Positions 40,041 to 51,043 of a DNA stretch of 64,000 bases are shown piece by piece. The translations under genes and the position numbers were made by a program. Within the stretch, counting starts at the first letter, position 1. Each line of letters begins with the position of its first letter. Source of the stretch: Daphnia carinata (taxonomy: Eukaryota > Arthropoda > Branchiopoda > Diplostraca > Daphniidae). Location of the stretch: contig NC_081337.1 in assembly GCF_022539665.2 (NCBI RefSeq), forward strand, positions 3,696,679 to 3,760,678, written 5' to 3'. The notes beneath the pieces are model-generated. The model saw only the letters and a list, made by a program, of their open reading frames with translations. It had not been told where the DNA came from and made no database searches.

Positions 40041-42210
40041 GTAAAAAGAAAATGCACTAGTGGGACTTTGAAATGTCATTAAGAATTGGAACAAGGGCTA
40101 TGGCTTCTTCGCTTTTAATGCTTTTACTTACGCCCTATTTACTTGGCTTGGCTCATACATATATATATACCGTTTGATTTCGATTTTTAAGATGTTCGGT
40201 TCCCTTTTTAAGTTTCTTACTAAGGTTTCTTCATCTTTTGAACTGTGTGGGAGTCGTGCTTTCTCCTGTTTGCTTTTCCCGTGTTTTCACCTTATACCCC
40301 GCCCACCATCTTTTTCCATTTGCCTACTGATCCCTCTTAACCAGCTGCAAGCCCTCATAGCATAACTGTGTAATTTTCCACCCTTAAAAAAAACACACAC
40401 ACAACTATACGGGATGATTTATCACGCCCAGCAAAAAAAAAAAAAATCAGCTGAAAATTTCATAATAATAAAAAAATAATAAATAAATAATATTTAATGT
40501 GTATACACTACTACCACTATGGATCGAAAACTAAAAAAAAAGGCATTTCATATCGTTAATGGATAAAGTAATGGCGTCTGTCTTGATGAATGATTTTTCC
40601 AGTCCTACCTTCCACCTCCTTCTTGATGGTCGTCACGGGGCAAGTATCATCTTTCACGTATAAGAAGTAATAAAAAAAAAAAGAGCTACGTGATTTACGA
40701 TTGTGTTAGCAGCTCTTCCTTTTTAAGTTTTGGATCGTTTTCGATTACGGCATTTCGTACTTTCGTTGTAAAAAAAAAAATTTGGCCGTTTTTTTCAGGT
40801 ACATATGGCAGGTGAATAAACAACTTGTTATTTAGGATTTTGTGACGTCACCGACATGGCGTAAGCGGCCTGAATTTCACGGGTGTTGGCCGAGTTGTAG
40901 GTGCAGAAAGATGTAAAACGCATGAACGGTGTCTATAGTTTGGCCATTTTCCCTGAATGAAATGGTCACGTTTATTTTGAATGGGGCATTTAAATTGACG
41001 CATTACGGTGCTAGTAAAATATCGACCTGGATTATTCTGATTTTCGAAATATTCAGAGAGCACGAAAAAAAAAACGAAATCGGATGCTGTTATTCGAATG
41101 GTTTTTACCTTATTTGAAATAAAACTAAATAAAAAATAAAGAATAATTCTTTTTCGAGTCGCATTCCTCAGCGGCACGGCCATTTTCCCTTTTCCTTTTT
41201 TTTTTCCTTCTAAAAAACAAAACAAAACAAAAGAAAAAAAACTTCTAGATATATATAAATGAGGAAAGCGACTTTGGAATAATTCACGGGGCCACGCTTC
41301 TTCTTCCTTTGCTAGGGCCCTTACTTAATGGCCTCTCATTTGTCTTACTGCACCTTTTCGTTTGTCGTCCGTCGTCCCTTCTATTTCCTAAATCCCGTCT
41401 CTTTTCTTCTACTGCTGGATATATAAACTTCTCGTTTTTATTCAACAATCTGTTACCCAGGAGTTTCATTTTTCTTTGGAATTGTTGTTAATTCTCCCCT
41501 CTCATTCGATCCGTATATCAAAGCAAAGCCTCTCGTAATGAGTTCACATTCATCAAAGAGTCCTACAGGGCAAAAGAGGCCTGTGAGCAAGGCCATCAAA
41601 CATGTTGATGATGAACGTCGAGAGGGTTAATGAAAGGTCATTTCGCTTCCCCGTTTGTCGCAACTTGTGATACACACATTAGAAGCATGAGAGTCGTTAC
41701 ACATCATAAACGTTTACAGGAAGCCCGTTATAATTGCCTCTATAAAGGAAAACGTTCCCATTACTTTTCGATCCTAATCTCAAATCATTTAAATCAGCCG
41801 CTCTTTAAAACCCCTCCATTTTATTTCTACACGTTGATCGTGAACCGTACACAGATGGAGCATACCTAATCGATAAATCTACACGAAAAAAAAAAAATAA
41901 GGTATAGACGAGCCAAAAAAAAAAAAAAAAAAAGATGAATGTGCGACATTGATTAATGATGATGATCGGTGGCTCGTCATCAGATCATTACGCCTTGTAT
42001 CTATTGACACGAGACCGGAGCTAAACTCTTTGAGGACCAACGGAGATTGCTGATGTTTGCCTGTCTTCTATATCAATGGATAACACAGAATAATTTTTTT
42101 TCTTTTCTGGAACAGCCGACGCCACCCGTTTGTAAGTCATTTCGTTCCGGCGTTCCGGAAGAATGAACGCGTGCCACCGACCGCAGAATTATTATATCCC
42201 CCCCTTTCTT

Positions 42211-42243
<33 letters not shown>

Positions 42244-44394
42244 AGTTTGGCCGGAATCACAACTACATCCATCCATTTCTTCTTCTCCTTTCCTATTTAT
42301 CTATTTTAGTTCCTTATACACATACACACCACGCACCCCTTTTTTTGCGGACAGGGATGCAGGAGACGGGAAAGGGAGGGGACGCCGATAAATATTAATG
42401 GTCGCGGGAGTTTTCCGCTGTTGTCACGAACGATTTATTGCTTGACGTCCGCAACAGCCAACGTCGACGCGTTATTATTCGCTCCAGAACGGCGGATCAC
42501 TTGGACGGAAGGAAAGCAAAAAAAAAAGAACGTGGTGGAGACACAAGAAAAAAGAAAATGGCTCAATAAATAAAAAGAATAAAAAAGAAAAGTAGGATAC
42601 GAAGTGACATCCATCACGTTCCGCGTTCCAAGGCGACACAACTGTCAATCCACGGGAAACATTCCTTTAAATAAGAAAAAAAAAAAAAAAAAAACCTTTT
42701 TTTGTTGTTCGTATATTGTTTAGAGAGGGTCTGGAGACAAGTGAAAAATAAATCTATATTTCATAAAATGACTTATGGCTTGGTATAAAACATTTATTAT
42801 CTGCCCCCACTGTTTCGTGTCGTTCGATGCGGATGTACAAGAAGAAAAAGAAAAATGACAAACAAGGGGACAAAAAAAAAAGACAACGCCGGATTTCTAT
42901 TGGGTATAATAAGTCGCTTCTGAAATTGTGGCTTTTCGCCGGTTCAATATTGATATAAGCCGCGATTCGGGTTAAAATCCATCGATCTCTATATGTAAAG
43001 GGAAATATTACATGATACGCCTTCACGCTTGTTTACGTAAATGATTCATCGCTTGGAAGTGCTCGCTCGGCTTGCTACTCACACATATGCAGTTAGATGG
43101 CGAGATGCCTTAGCAAACCAATATATATATACATAACAACAGGTTCGTGGAACGAACGTCTCCGGACTGTTGTGTGTAACCACCCACAGCTATCGGATTT
43201 CCTTTCGAACAAATTGGCCAGTCAGCTTAGAGCTTACATCTGCTGACGACCCATACGCATATCGCGAGAGAAAAAGGAAAAATCTGAAAAAAAAAAACAT
43301 CCTGGGAAATGTAATCAACAGTTTCGGGGGCCTACGTTCCAGACCCATGTCCAGCCAACCAGTTGCCATGGCGATCTTATCATAACGATGAGAGTAGTGC
43401 GTGTATGCTGAAAAGGTCCTTATTTTCCCACTGCTGTATTCAAACACGTTGTTGTATCCACCGAGGGGAAAAAGCTGAAAAAAAAATCCTACTAAAACGG
43501 ATTACAATAATCTCGAGAAAAGCTGATTTGTTTTGGACTTCAACATACAGCTTTATGTGTATCTCCCCTTTTTGGATTTTTTTTTTCTTTTCTGTCCTTC
43601 AAAAACAACTCATTTCTTTCTCCGGCATTTTCTGTCAAATGCATTCCATTAGTCAATCAAGAGCAACACGCTATCAAAAGAAGCTCTACATACCTGGGCT
43701 AAAACCCCCCCTTATTCAAAAATGTTTCCAAAAGCGGACAGGTCATAATTTTAAAGACATGATTTTCACGAAGACCAACCCATTGACTAACAGTTTTTAA
43801 AGAAAGATTTGAATCCTTTCAATTTCACTAGAGAGGTCTATGTGTTTTGATTGTATTACGATATACCGTGAGTTGTCTTCTCATTGGTACGAAAACGTCC
43901 CAGACATTCAAATGTAGAATAATCGATGACAGCAATGGTTCCGTTTTTTAATTCAAATTCTGCATCACCAAGGGGATAACTAATATTTTATTCGGAAGCA
44001 GCGTTTCACGTTTGGTTCAGTAACGTGTTAGGATTAGTCGAATTCCAAGCCAAAATTTCAAGTCCAAGTTTTTCGTGTAAACGTCGGACTTTCCGGGCTT
44101 TTTTTTTGTCTTTTACAAACATGGATAAGGCTATGTGATCTAGATTTTAAATTGAACGAGAATCATGAAAATCAAATTTTTGTTTTACATTAGAATTATA
44201 ATTTTTGAAATAAATGGGGAAAATGAAGGGGCAAATTTTCGCGTTACAATTTCTTTTCTTCTGTTTATTTCAGAAACAATTAGCTTGACAAGAAAACAAA
44301 TGCATTTTTCGGAATCAGCGTAAAATTTAGCATTATAATAGATGTTGCTGATCACATTCTGGACGATGTCCATTTTGGCCGATTTTGACAAAAA

Positions 44395-44416
44395 TGAGAA
44401 GGCTATAGCCTTCTCA
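44395..44416. repeat. 22-bp perfect palindrome, copy 1
   Basis: The sequence reads identically on both strands. It is flanked by ATTTTGACAAAAA on the left and CTTTTTCATTTTTGACAAAATTTT on the right (two short motifs shared with the other copies). Confidence 0.95.
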
Positions 44417-44702
44417 CTTTTTCATTTTTGACAAAATTTTAAATATAGTTTAAAATGCATGATTTCTATCCAAAATTGAACGATATTCACGGAAATCAAG
44501 TTTTTTTTTCAATGGGATTTATAGGTTTTGAAATAAACGAAGAAAATTACCGTGGGAATTTTGTCTCAAAAATGTCCAAAAACTGACACTCATTGGAATT
44601 GGTTGAAAATCACAAAATATACTCAAAATTGAATGCTGATTCCGGGAAAATTGTTCTTTTTTTCACTAGCCCAATCGTTTTTAAATTCCCCGCAAAAAAT
44701 TA

Positions 44703-44764
44703 CGCGCCAGTACGCGACGGTTCTCTAATGGATTATCACGCTAACGCTGGTGCGTACTGGCACG
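44703..44764. repeat. Inverted repeat, 13-bp arms
   Basis: Arms 44703..44715 and 44752..44764 match with one mismatch (perfect core GCCAGTACGC / GCGTACTGGC). The spacer is 36 nt. It is GC-rich compared with the AT-rich repeat cluster around it. Confidence 0.8.
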
Positions 44765-45582
44765 AATTGTTCATTTAAAAAACTACAAGTCAAAGTCTCA
44801 AGTCCCATTAAAAAAAAAACTTGATTTCAGTGATTATCATTTAATGCCGAATCAAGATCATGTATATTCACTGCTGTATTAAAGATTTTTGAAAAATTCA
44901 AAATTAATGGAAAAGTCGGGCTTATTTTGTCGGGCTTATTTTCAGTTATGACTAAATTTTTTACTTGGCTTAAAATATATCATTTCGATCGGGAATTGAA
45001 CGAAAAGCGCAAAAATTAAGTTTATATTTTTAGTACGCTTATATTTGTTTTATGAGACGTAAAATACCATAACATAAAGTCGATGCGCTTAAAGCACATT
45101 GTTTCTGTTTATTTCGAAAACGGTTCGTTTGATGAGAAAATAAATCACTTAATCAGAATCAGCGTTAAATTCTGATCATGGGGCTTATAGTTTTAAAACA
45201 AATGAAATAAATGCATTTTTTCATGCAAAATCTGACTGAAAAATAAGCCCAACAAAATAAGCCCGAAAAAATAGGGCCGACATTTCAGAAATTTTTTTTA
45301 TTTTGCAAACATACATAAAACTACATGAACTAGATTTAATACTGAACGAGAATAACGAAAATCAAATCTGTTTTCAGATTGGGTTTATAGTTTTTGAAAT
45401 AATTGGGAAACATGAAGGGACAAGTTTTTGCCATACAGCCTTTTTTTTCCGTAAATTTCCTAAACAATTAGTTTGACAAGAAAACAGATGCATTTTTCAA
45501 AATCAGCATTTAATTTTTCATTATAATAGATGGTTTTTAAACAATTTCGGAATATGTCCCGTTTTGCCGATTTTGACAAAAA

Positions 45583-45604
45583 TGAGAAGGCTATAGCCTT
45601 CTCA
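45583..45604. repeat. 22-bp perfect palindrome, copy 2
   Basis: Identical 22-mer to copy 1 within the same flanking block; the right flank has CGTTTTTGGC in place of CATTTTTGAC. Confidence 0.95.
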
Positions 45605-46100
45605 CTTTTTCGTTTTTGGCAAAATTTTAAATATAAGTTAAACTACATGATTTCGATTCAAAATTGAACGAAAATCCAGAAAATCTAATTTATTTTTATG
45701 TGGGGCTCATAATTTTTGAAATAAATGAATTTTTTCATGTAAAATCTAACTGAAAAATAAGCCCGACTAAATAAGCCCGAAAAAATAAGCCCGACTTTTC
45801 AGGATTTTTTTAATTTCTTTCTCAAACACAAATAAAACTAAATGAATTAGATTCAAGATTGAACGACAATCACGAAAATCTAGTTTGTTTTTAGATTAGG
45901 CTTATAGTTTTTGAAATAAATGGGAAAAATGAAGGGACATATTTTCGTATTGCAGCCTCATTTTATCCGTATATTTCCCAAACAACTAACTTGAGAAGAA
46001 AACAAATGTATTTTTCGAAACCAGCGTTAAATTTTGCATTAGAACAGGTGGTTTTTATTCATTTCTGGAAGATTTCCCTTTTTGCCAATTTTGACAAAAA

Positions 46101-46122
46101 TGAGAAGGCTATAGCCTTCTCA
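46101..46122. repeat. 22-bp perfect palindrome, copy 3
   Basis: Identical 22-mer; the left flank reads TGCCAATTTTGACAAAAA, one base different from the other copies. Confidence 0.95.
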
Positions 46123-46259
46123 CTTTTTCATTTTTGGCCAAATTTTAAATTTGGCTTAAAACACATGAACTCCATGCAGAATAGAAAACCAATCACGAAT
46201 ATCTAGTTTTTTTTTCAATTGGCCTTGTAGTTTTTGAAATAAAAATAAAAAACAAAAAA

Positions 46260-46304
46260 GTCAGGCTTATATTTTGTCGGCCGAGCGGCAAAATAAGCCC
46301 GACT
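46260..46304. repeat. Fold-back of GGGCTTAT-type motif
   Basis: GTCAGGCTTATATTTTG and CAAAATAAGCCCGAC are near-perfect reverse complements around a short GC-rich spacer. The same motif occurs as direct copies at 44915..44942 and in inverse orientation at 45242..45280 and 45756..45800. Confidence 0.8.
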
Positions 46305-46452
46305 TTTCACATTTTTTTAGTTTATTTGGAAAACGGTTGGTGTAGCGAGAAAACCACTAACATAATCGAACTCGGCGTTTAATTTGGACTATGCCGTGGG
46401 TTTTTTTTATTGAATTCCAAGAGATGTCCATTTTTGCCGATTTTGGCAAAAA

Positions 46453-46474
46453 TGAGAAGGCTATAGCCTTCTCA
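46453..46474. repeat. 22-bp perfect palindrome, copy 4
   Basis: Identical 22-mer. Here the two flanks GGCAAAAA and TTTTTGGC extend the inverted symmetry. Confidence 0.95.
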
Positions 46475-46620
46475 CTTTTTCGTTTTTGGCAAAATTTTAA
46501 ATATAAGTTAAACTACATGACTTCGATTCAAAATTGAACGAGAATCACGAAAATCGACTTCGTTTTTACATGCGATTTATAGTTTTTGAGTTCTTGGAAT
46601 TAAAAGTGGTCGCCCTTGGT

Positions 46621-47048
46621 AGTTCGCATGAATTTTTATTGTGTTAGCCACACCATAGCACCTTTTCATTTTTCGAATATTAAATTATTTCCTTTATTAC
46701 TGTTACTACAGTACTCTCGAACACGACATTTTCAACGACCAACGTAACCTACACGAACGTGAATTTATGCGAACTCCTATTTGCAATGACAAAGGCCACA
46801 TCAACAATTTATTTACCTTAACCGATTCCTTATTTATTTTCTAAGGACTACGGAGTAGAATGCAATCTGTTAAACTTGCTGAGACTAAATAACGGCAGCC
46901 GTCCTCTTGTTTAAACTTCCCAACGTGGAGTGACAGACGAATCAAACCTCGTCACTCGAGCCGAGTTTTGAAGGCGAACGCGCCAGTCACGCATCCCCAT
47001 GCCTTTTTTTGGAGGACAGTGATAGAAGGCGATTCCGTTTCATGCCCA
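46621..47048. other. Spacer between repeat cluster and nucleoside hydrolase
   Basis: Mixed-composition sequence without long homopolymers. I see no gene, RNA or repeat here; it marks the change from repeat-rich to gene-dense DNA. Confidence 0.5.
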
Positions 47049-47054
47049 TTTATT
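47049..47054 (-). terminator. Poly(A) signal of nucleoside hydrolase gene
   Basis: AATAAA on the minus strand, 62 nt after the stop codon of the nucleoside hydrolase. Confidence 0.55.
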
Positions 47055-47115
47055 TGCAGCAGTATATATAGTGTATCCGTATATACTTTAAATGTTAAAG
47101 ACATGGGCACATCGT

Positions 47116-48514
47116 TCACTCTGTTGGTGGCGTATAATCGACAGACGGGTCGTCCAAGGACCACAGCATCATTTTCTTAAAGAGTTCAATGTCGACACGA
47201 TCGATCAAATAGACATTGGGCGTCTTTCCGACAATCTTTTTGCCATAGTCGACGACCATCTGTCCGCGTGTGTAGTTGCCACTCAACTCTACCGTAGCGT
47301 AATGCAACGATTGCTGTGTCACATACCGAGGGTCGATGGCAGCGGCCACGGCCAACTGGTCACAGACTCTAAAAACAAATTAAAGTCAATAAGGAAAAAC
47401 CATTTAGCATTCGAATCGTAACATTAATGTTGTTGCTTTTGCGTTAAACTTACATGTAAGTGTCGAAATATTTTCGAGCTATAATCTGCGCTTCGATTTT
47501 GTTCATCAGCCGACACTGCGGACTGTCAACTCCACCGTAAGTATTGATCCTCCAATCCTAAACATTCGATTAAAATCTTAAACAACAAGTAAAAAAGGAT
47601 TTCTTTTTACAAATAGGTACCCAATCCAATTTGGCCCTGTGTAAACATAATTCCCAGCTGGCAATGTAAGTCGGGCATTTTGTGTTTTGTAAGACGATGT
47701 ACGCCGCCTCTGGATCGCAATGAAAATTGAATTCGGCCGACACGGTGATGTTACCAATTCCTGGTAATTTAAGGTCGGCATTAGGACATTAAAACTGAAT
47801 TTATAATGAATGTATATTACCCTCGACGTTGCCACCCATTATGTAGAGTTCCTTCAAATTAGAAGCAAACTGATCATCCAGACGCATTGCTAATGCTAAA
47901 TTCGTTAGTGGACCCAAAGCTACGACGGTCATTTCATCTTAGTAAAGCAAAAAAAAAGTTTATTTTCAAAATTTCATAAGGAAGTGCAGATGAATCATTT
48001 TCTTTACTTGGATTTTCCTTGACCAAACGAACAAGGGCGTTTACAGCGTGTTCTTTCTGGACATTTCGCAAGTCAGGTTCTTCGTCGTGATTGCTGTCGC
48101 CGAATCCATCGCTTCCGTGAAACGGGTCATCCATAACAACTGGTTCGACGAGGGACGTGTGCGCGCCCCTATAAATTGGGATCTGGAATTCAGTCAATAA
48201 AAATGTGACATTCATAAAATGTATTATATCTTTTACAAACATTCTTACTTGATTCAGGTTGGCAGTTGTTAGAGTCCTTGCTACATTCCTTACAACATTA
48301 TTTCTGTGGCGTCCCGAAATATTAAGATTATGGCAAATTTCCTGTAGTTAAAATCAAATATATGGGTAATTTTTTTTTACAGAGTAGTGTTGCCGTGCGT
48401 CGTTGTTATGGCAACAAGCTCCAATACTCCGACTTTGTGAGCTTTGGTTGCTAAAAATAAAGCACTGGCGTCGTCCATGCCAGCATCGCAATCAACAATC
48501 ATCTTTTTCGCCAT
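47116..48514 (-). CDS. Inosine-uridine preferring nucleoside hydrolase (325 aa)
   Basis: Hydrolyses the N-glycosidic bond of ribonucleosides to base plus ribose (purine/pyrimidine salvage); family known from protozoa, bacteria, insects and crustaceans. Seven exons: 48381..48514, 48249..48303, 48008..48182, 47821..47937, 47621..47760, 47454..47557, 47116..47368; all joins are GT-AG and in frame. The N-terminal DCDAGMDDA matches the calcium- and ribose-binding DxDxGxDDA signature, followed by ITTTHGNTT. Further family blocks are [24 protein letters not shown] and NFHCDPEAA. Length agrees with the family (about 310-340 aa). The second intron uses the acceptor GCCACAG; the nearer CTACAG would shift the frame. 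The ATG directly follows an acceptor, so the 5' UTR is on a separate exon. No signal peptide is seen, so it is probably cytosolic. Confidence 0.93.
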
Positions 48515-48577
48515 CTAAATAGAAAAAACAATGAAATTTTTTTTTAAGAAATACGTTAAAACAATCCAATGACGTAC
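48515..48577 (-). other. Putative 5' UTR intron of nucleoside hydrolase
   Basis: A 63-nt interval from a strong donor (C|GTACGT at 48577) to an acceptor (CTATTTAG) that abuts the start ATG. If used, the non-coding first exon lies just right of 48578 and the coding sequence begins at the first base of exon 2. Confidence 0.55.
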
Positions 48578-48771
48578 GGTGAAGTTTAACAAAGTGCTAC
48601 ACAACTGATACGCCCTTAGAGACTAGACTTTTTCACATGTGTGACGGCCGGTACTTAGCAGAAGACTTTGGACCTTGAAAAAAAAGATTGAAAGGCCATC
48701 TAACGAGCATCTTTGCACTTAAACTTAACCGATCCAAATACAAGAGGAAAACTACAAAAAAAAAACCACGA

Positions 48772-48777
48772 TTTATT
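48772..48777 (-). terminator. Poly(A) signal of DDX28-like gene
   Basis: AATAAA (within ATAAATAAAT) on the minus strand, about 33 nt after the helicase stop codon. Confidence 0.55.
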
Positions 48778-48809
48778 TATAGAGTTCAGTTCTACTGTAA
48801 GACGTTTAA

Positions 48810-50560
48810 TCAATTCAACAAAACCCTCTGTTCATGTTTTTTCAACACTTGGTTGGTGATTAGGCGCTTGATATTAGCGTTGACGTTTGGCAATTCGTCA
48901 TTATGGGTTCTGCGGGCTGCATATTCTATTTTCTGTACGAGGTCCGCTTCCGTCGGGTGGCACACGAAGGTGGTAATAATTCCTGTGGCCTGATGACCTA
49001 CACGTCCGATTCGGCCACATCGATGAATATAGTCGCTGATGTTTGTTGGAACATCGTAATTGATGACTTGATGGGCACTCGTTGTGTCTAGACCACGCGA
49101 AACGACGTCCGTACAACTGAGCACCAACTGTCGACCAGAACGAAATTCTTCGAAACGACCATTCCGGAGATGTTCGGCCATGTTACCGTTGAGGTTTACG
49201 CAAGAAACGCCATTTTCATTCAGGAACATTGACACCCAATCACAACGATCAGATCTGTTGCTGAAGACGATCACTGGCAGTTTACGAGAAACGTCTTTTT
49301 TCACTAATTCCAAAAGGCGGGTCGGCTTGTCAAGATGAGAAAGCCGCATGAATTTTTGAGGAACATGGGGTTGGAGGCGATGCAGATTTTCGGTAGTAAG
49401 TTTGGTAAAACTGCCATATGGAATAACCTGTGACAGAATTTCTTCAGCGCTACGAGGTACCGTGGCGCTCACCATTATCGTCTGTACACCTTGGATAACC
49501 CCGGTAGGGCGTGTAGATTGGAGAGGTAGTTTGCGAAGAAAGTAAGTAAGTTTTTCGTTAAAAGAATCATCCAGCAGAGTATCTGCTTCGTCCAGCACAA
49601 GATGTTTCAGCTGGTCCAGGCGAAAAATGCGGTTGGTCGTCAGTTTGCTGATAGCACCAAACGTGGCAAACAGAATGTCAACTTCCTGGTAATCGGCATT
49701 TAGCATATCTCTCTTTAATCGTCCTCCAGTGACGCATTTTGATTTGATTGGTAGATTTGTCACTAGGGACTCGCCAACATTACTTATCTGTTCGCATAGC
49801 TCGCGGCCAGGGGTAATTACAAGCGCTAAAGGTGCATTTAGCGATTGATCTAATGGCTCATCGGCAACACTATTCGAACTTTTGTAATCGAGTATGTTTT
49901 GAATGATTGGGGCTAGATAACTTATTGTCTTTCCACTGCCTGTTTCAGCAGCTATTAGTGAGTTTTCCCCTCTAAGAACTGCTTTTGTTGCCAGTTTTTG
50001 GATAAGGGTAGGCTTAGTACATCCCATAGCAGTAAGATTTTCAATTAAGGGTTCATTTAAATCCAGTAAGCTAAAATCACACTCTTCATTTCGTAGTATG
50101 GAAGGGTTTGGTCCTTGGCTGTTTATAGCAAAGTAATCTCCATTTGCTTCCCGATGGCCCCAAGTTCTTGATGCCAAAGGTACTTTGTCAAATTTCCTAC
50201 ACACAAAATTATAGTGAAAGTTAATGGATCCTATTAAACACACAAGAAACATTTGTATACCCATAGGATTGCCCTGAGTAATGGTTCAGTTTTGTATTTT
50301 TGCAGGAAACTATGCATACCTGGGGGAGGAAAAGCTACCATGTTAAAACCACACAGCTGAAATTACAAAAGTTGTTTACTGACTTTTGTATTGCCTTGAT
50401 GGGATGCCTTTAATCTATCCTGTTCTTGCTTTTTGTTCAGATCTTTGGTCAATTTCTTTTGCCATTTGAATGGAATTGTGACAACAGGCTTTGAAACTGT
50501 TGACAGAAAACGATTACCCTGAAATAATCTCAGCGTCTTCGTAAACATAAATGCTTCCAT
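48810..50560 (-). CDS. DDX28: DDX28-like mitochondrial DEAD-box RNA helicase (about 540 aa)
   Basis: ATP-dependent RNA helicase; DDX28 in animals acts in mitochondrial RNA granules and large mitoribosomal subunit assembly. Exons: 50384..50560, 50261..50319, 48810..50196. The big last exon carries all core motifs: AETGSGKT (motif I, about 162-169), TPGREL (Ia), DEAD (about 281-284), SAT (about 322-324), SRGLD (V) and HRCGRIGR (VI). The block PLASRTW plus GDYF before the Q-like region fits DDX28 rather than other DEAD-box subfamilies. The N-terminus is basic and Ser/Leu/Phe-rich without acidic clusters, as in a mitochondrial presequence. An in-frame ATG 90 nt upstream (50650) exists; the start at 50560 gives the better presequence. 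Exon 1 must end at the weaker donor AAA|GTCAGT; the nearby CA|GTAAAC leads to a stop. Confidence 0.9.
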
Positions 50561-50963
50561 CACTGTGTGTGCGTTCGGTGGTGAACAAATAACGATTTTA
50601 TTTGTAATTATAATCGTGTGAGTGGCGTTCACATGCTTATTCCACAGCAAAGTTACGACTGCCGACAGGATCAGCTGATATTAACGTATTTGCGCCAGCT
50701 AACTAGATGGCGTCCCCCATGCCCGGCGTTTTGATTCATTACGAAAACAATATCTTAAGACAGAAACAATTAAGAGTTTACTATGCCAAAAAAAAAAAAA
50801 AAAAAATACGACAAAGCAAGCAGTTAAAGAAAACGAAGTTTTTGATGATCTATTGCTGGAATATGCATTTTACCTAAAAAGTATTTAAAGATTTCGGGTG
50901 GTCCAGAATCAACTGACACATTTACACAATCTAAGATTGATGTTTTACCTGTCAAAGACACAT
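50561..50963. other. Spacer between ERH 3' end and DDX28 start
   Basis: Holds the presumed DDX28 promoter. A CTAGATGGCG sequence at about 50703 resembles the core of arthropod CTCF sites. An A18 run lies at about 50789. No gene seen. Confidence 0.4.
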
Positions 50964-50969
50964 TTTATT
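50964..50969 (-). terminator. Poly(A) signal of ERH gene
   Basis: AATAAA on the minus strand about 75 nt after the ERH stop codon. Confidence 0.55.
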
Positions 50970-51043
50970 AAACGTCATACATTTCAGGGTGAAGAGAAAA
51001 ACACAAGTATGAATGAAATGAAAACAGGATGAAAAGTATCCAT

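Larger units (their letters stand above)
28001..43850. other. Gene-poor, simple-repeat-rich DNA (second part)
   Basis: No supportable gene. Runs include A30 at 32566..32595, T30 at 42213..42242 and G15 at 34601..34615. Dinucleotide tracts include (GA)n 34750..34771 and (TG)n about 38884..38909. Two short tRNA-like relics (about 35.5 and 39.9 kb) are annotated separately. Homopolymers become sparser from about 36 kb onward. Confidence 0.6.
43900..46620. repeat. Degenerate tandem/interspersed repeat cluster with palindromes
   Basis: AT-rich sequence made of diverged copies of several blocks. The first is a block holding the palindrome TGAGAAGGCTATAGCCTTCTCA, with four copies. The second resembles ATTGAACGAGAATCACGAAA, with about eight variants at about 44155, 44476, 44995, 45341, 45663, 45865, 46186 and 46531. 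The third is TTATAGTTTTTGAAATAAA, and the fourth is AGAAAACAAATGCATTTTTC. GTCGGGCTTAT-type motifs occur in both orientations. Palindrome spacings are about 1,188, 518 and 352 bp, so copies are unequal and partly deleted. No open reading frame of a transposase or reverse transcriptase is visible. It could be a decayed satellite or a non-autonomous element family. Confidence 0.8.

Noticed and set aside
1-43850. Dozens of frames of 60-220 codons with poly-Lys, poly-Phe, Ile-Tyr or Ser-Leu repeats
   Set aside because: They are translations of homopolymers and dinucleotide repeats, with no domain, codon bias or splice support.
47092-47421. 109-codon plus-strand frame
   Set aside because: Antisense to the last exon of the nucleoside hydrolase, which has clear family motifs and a matching upstream exon series.
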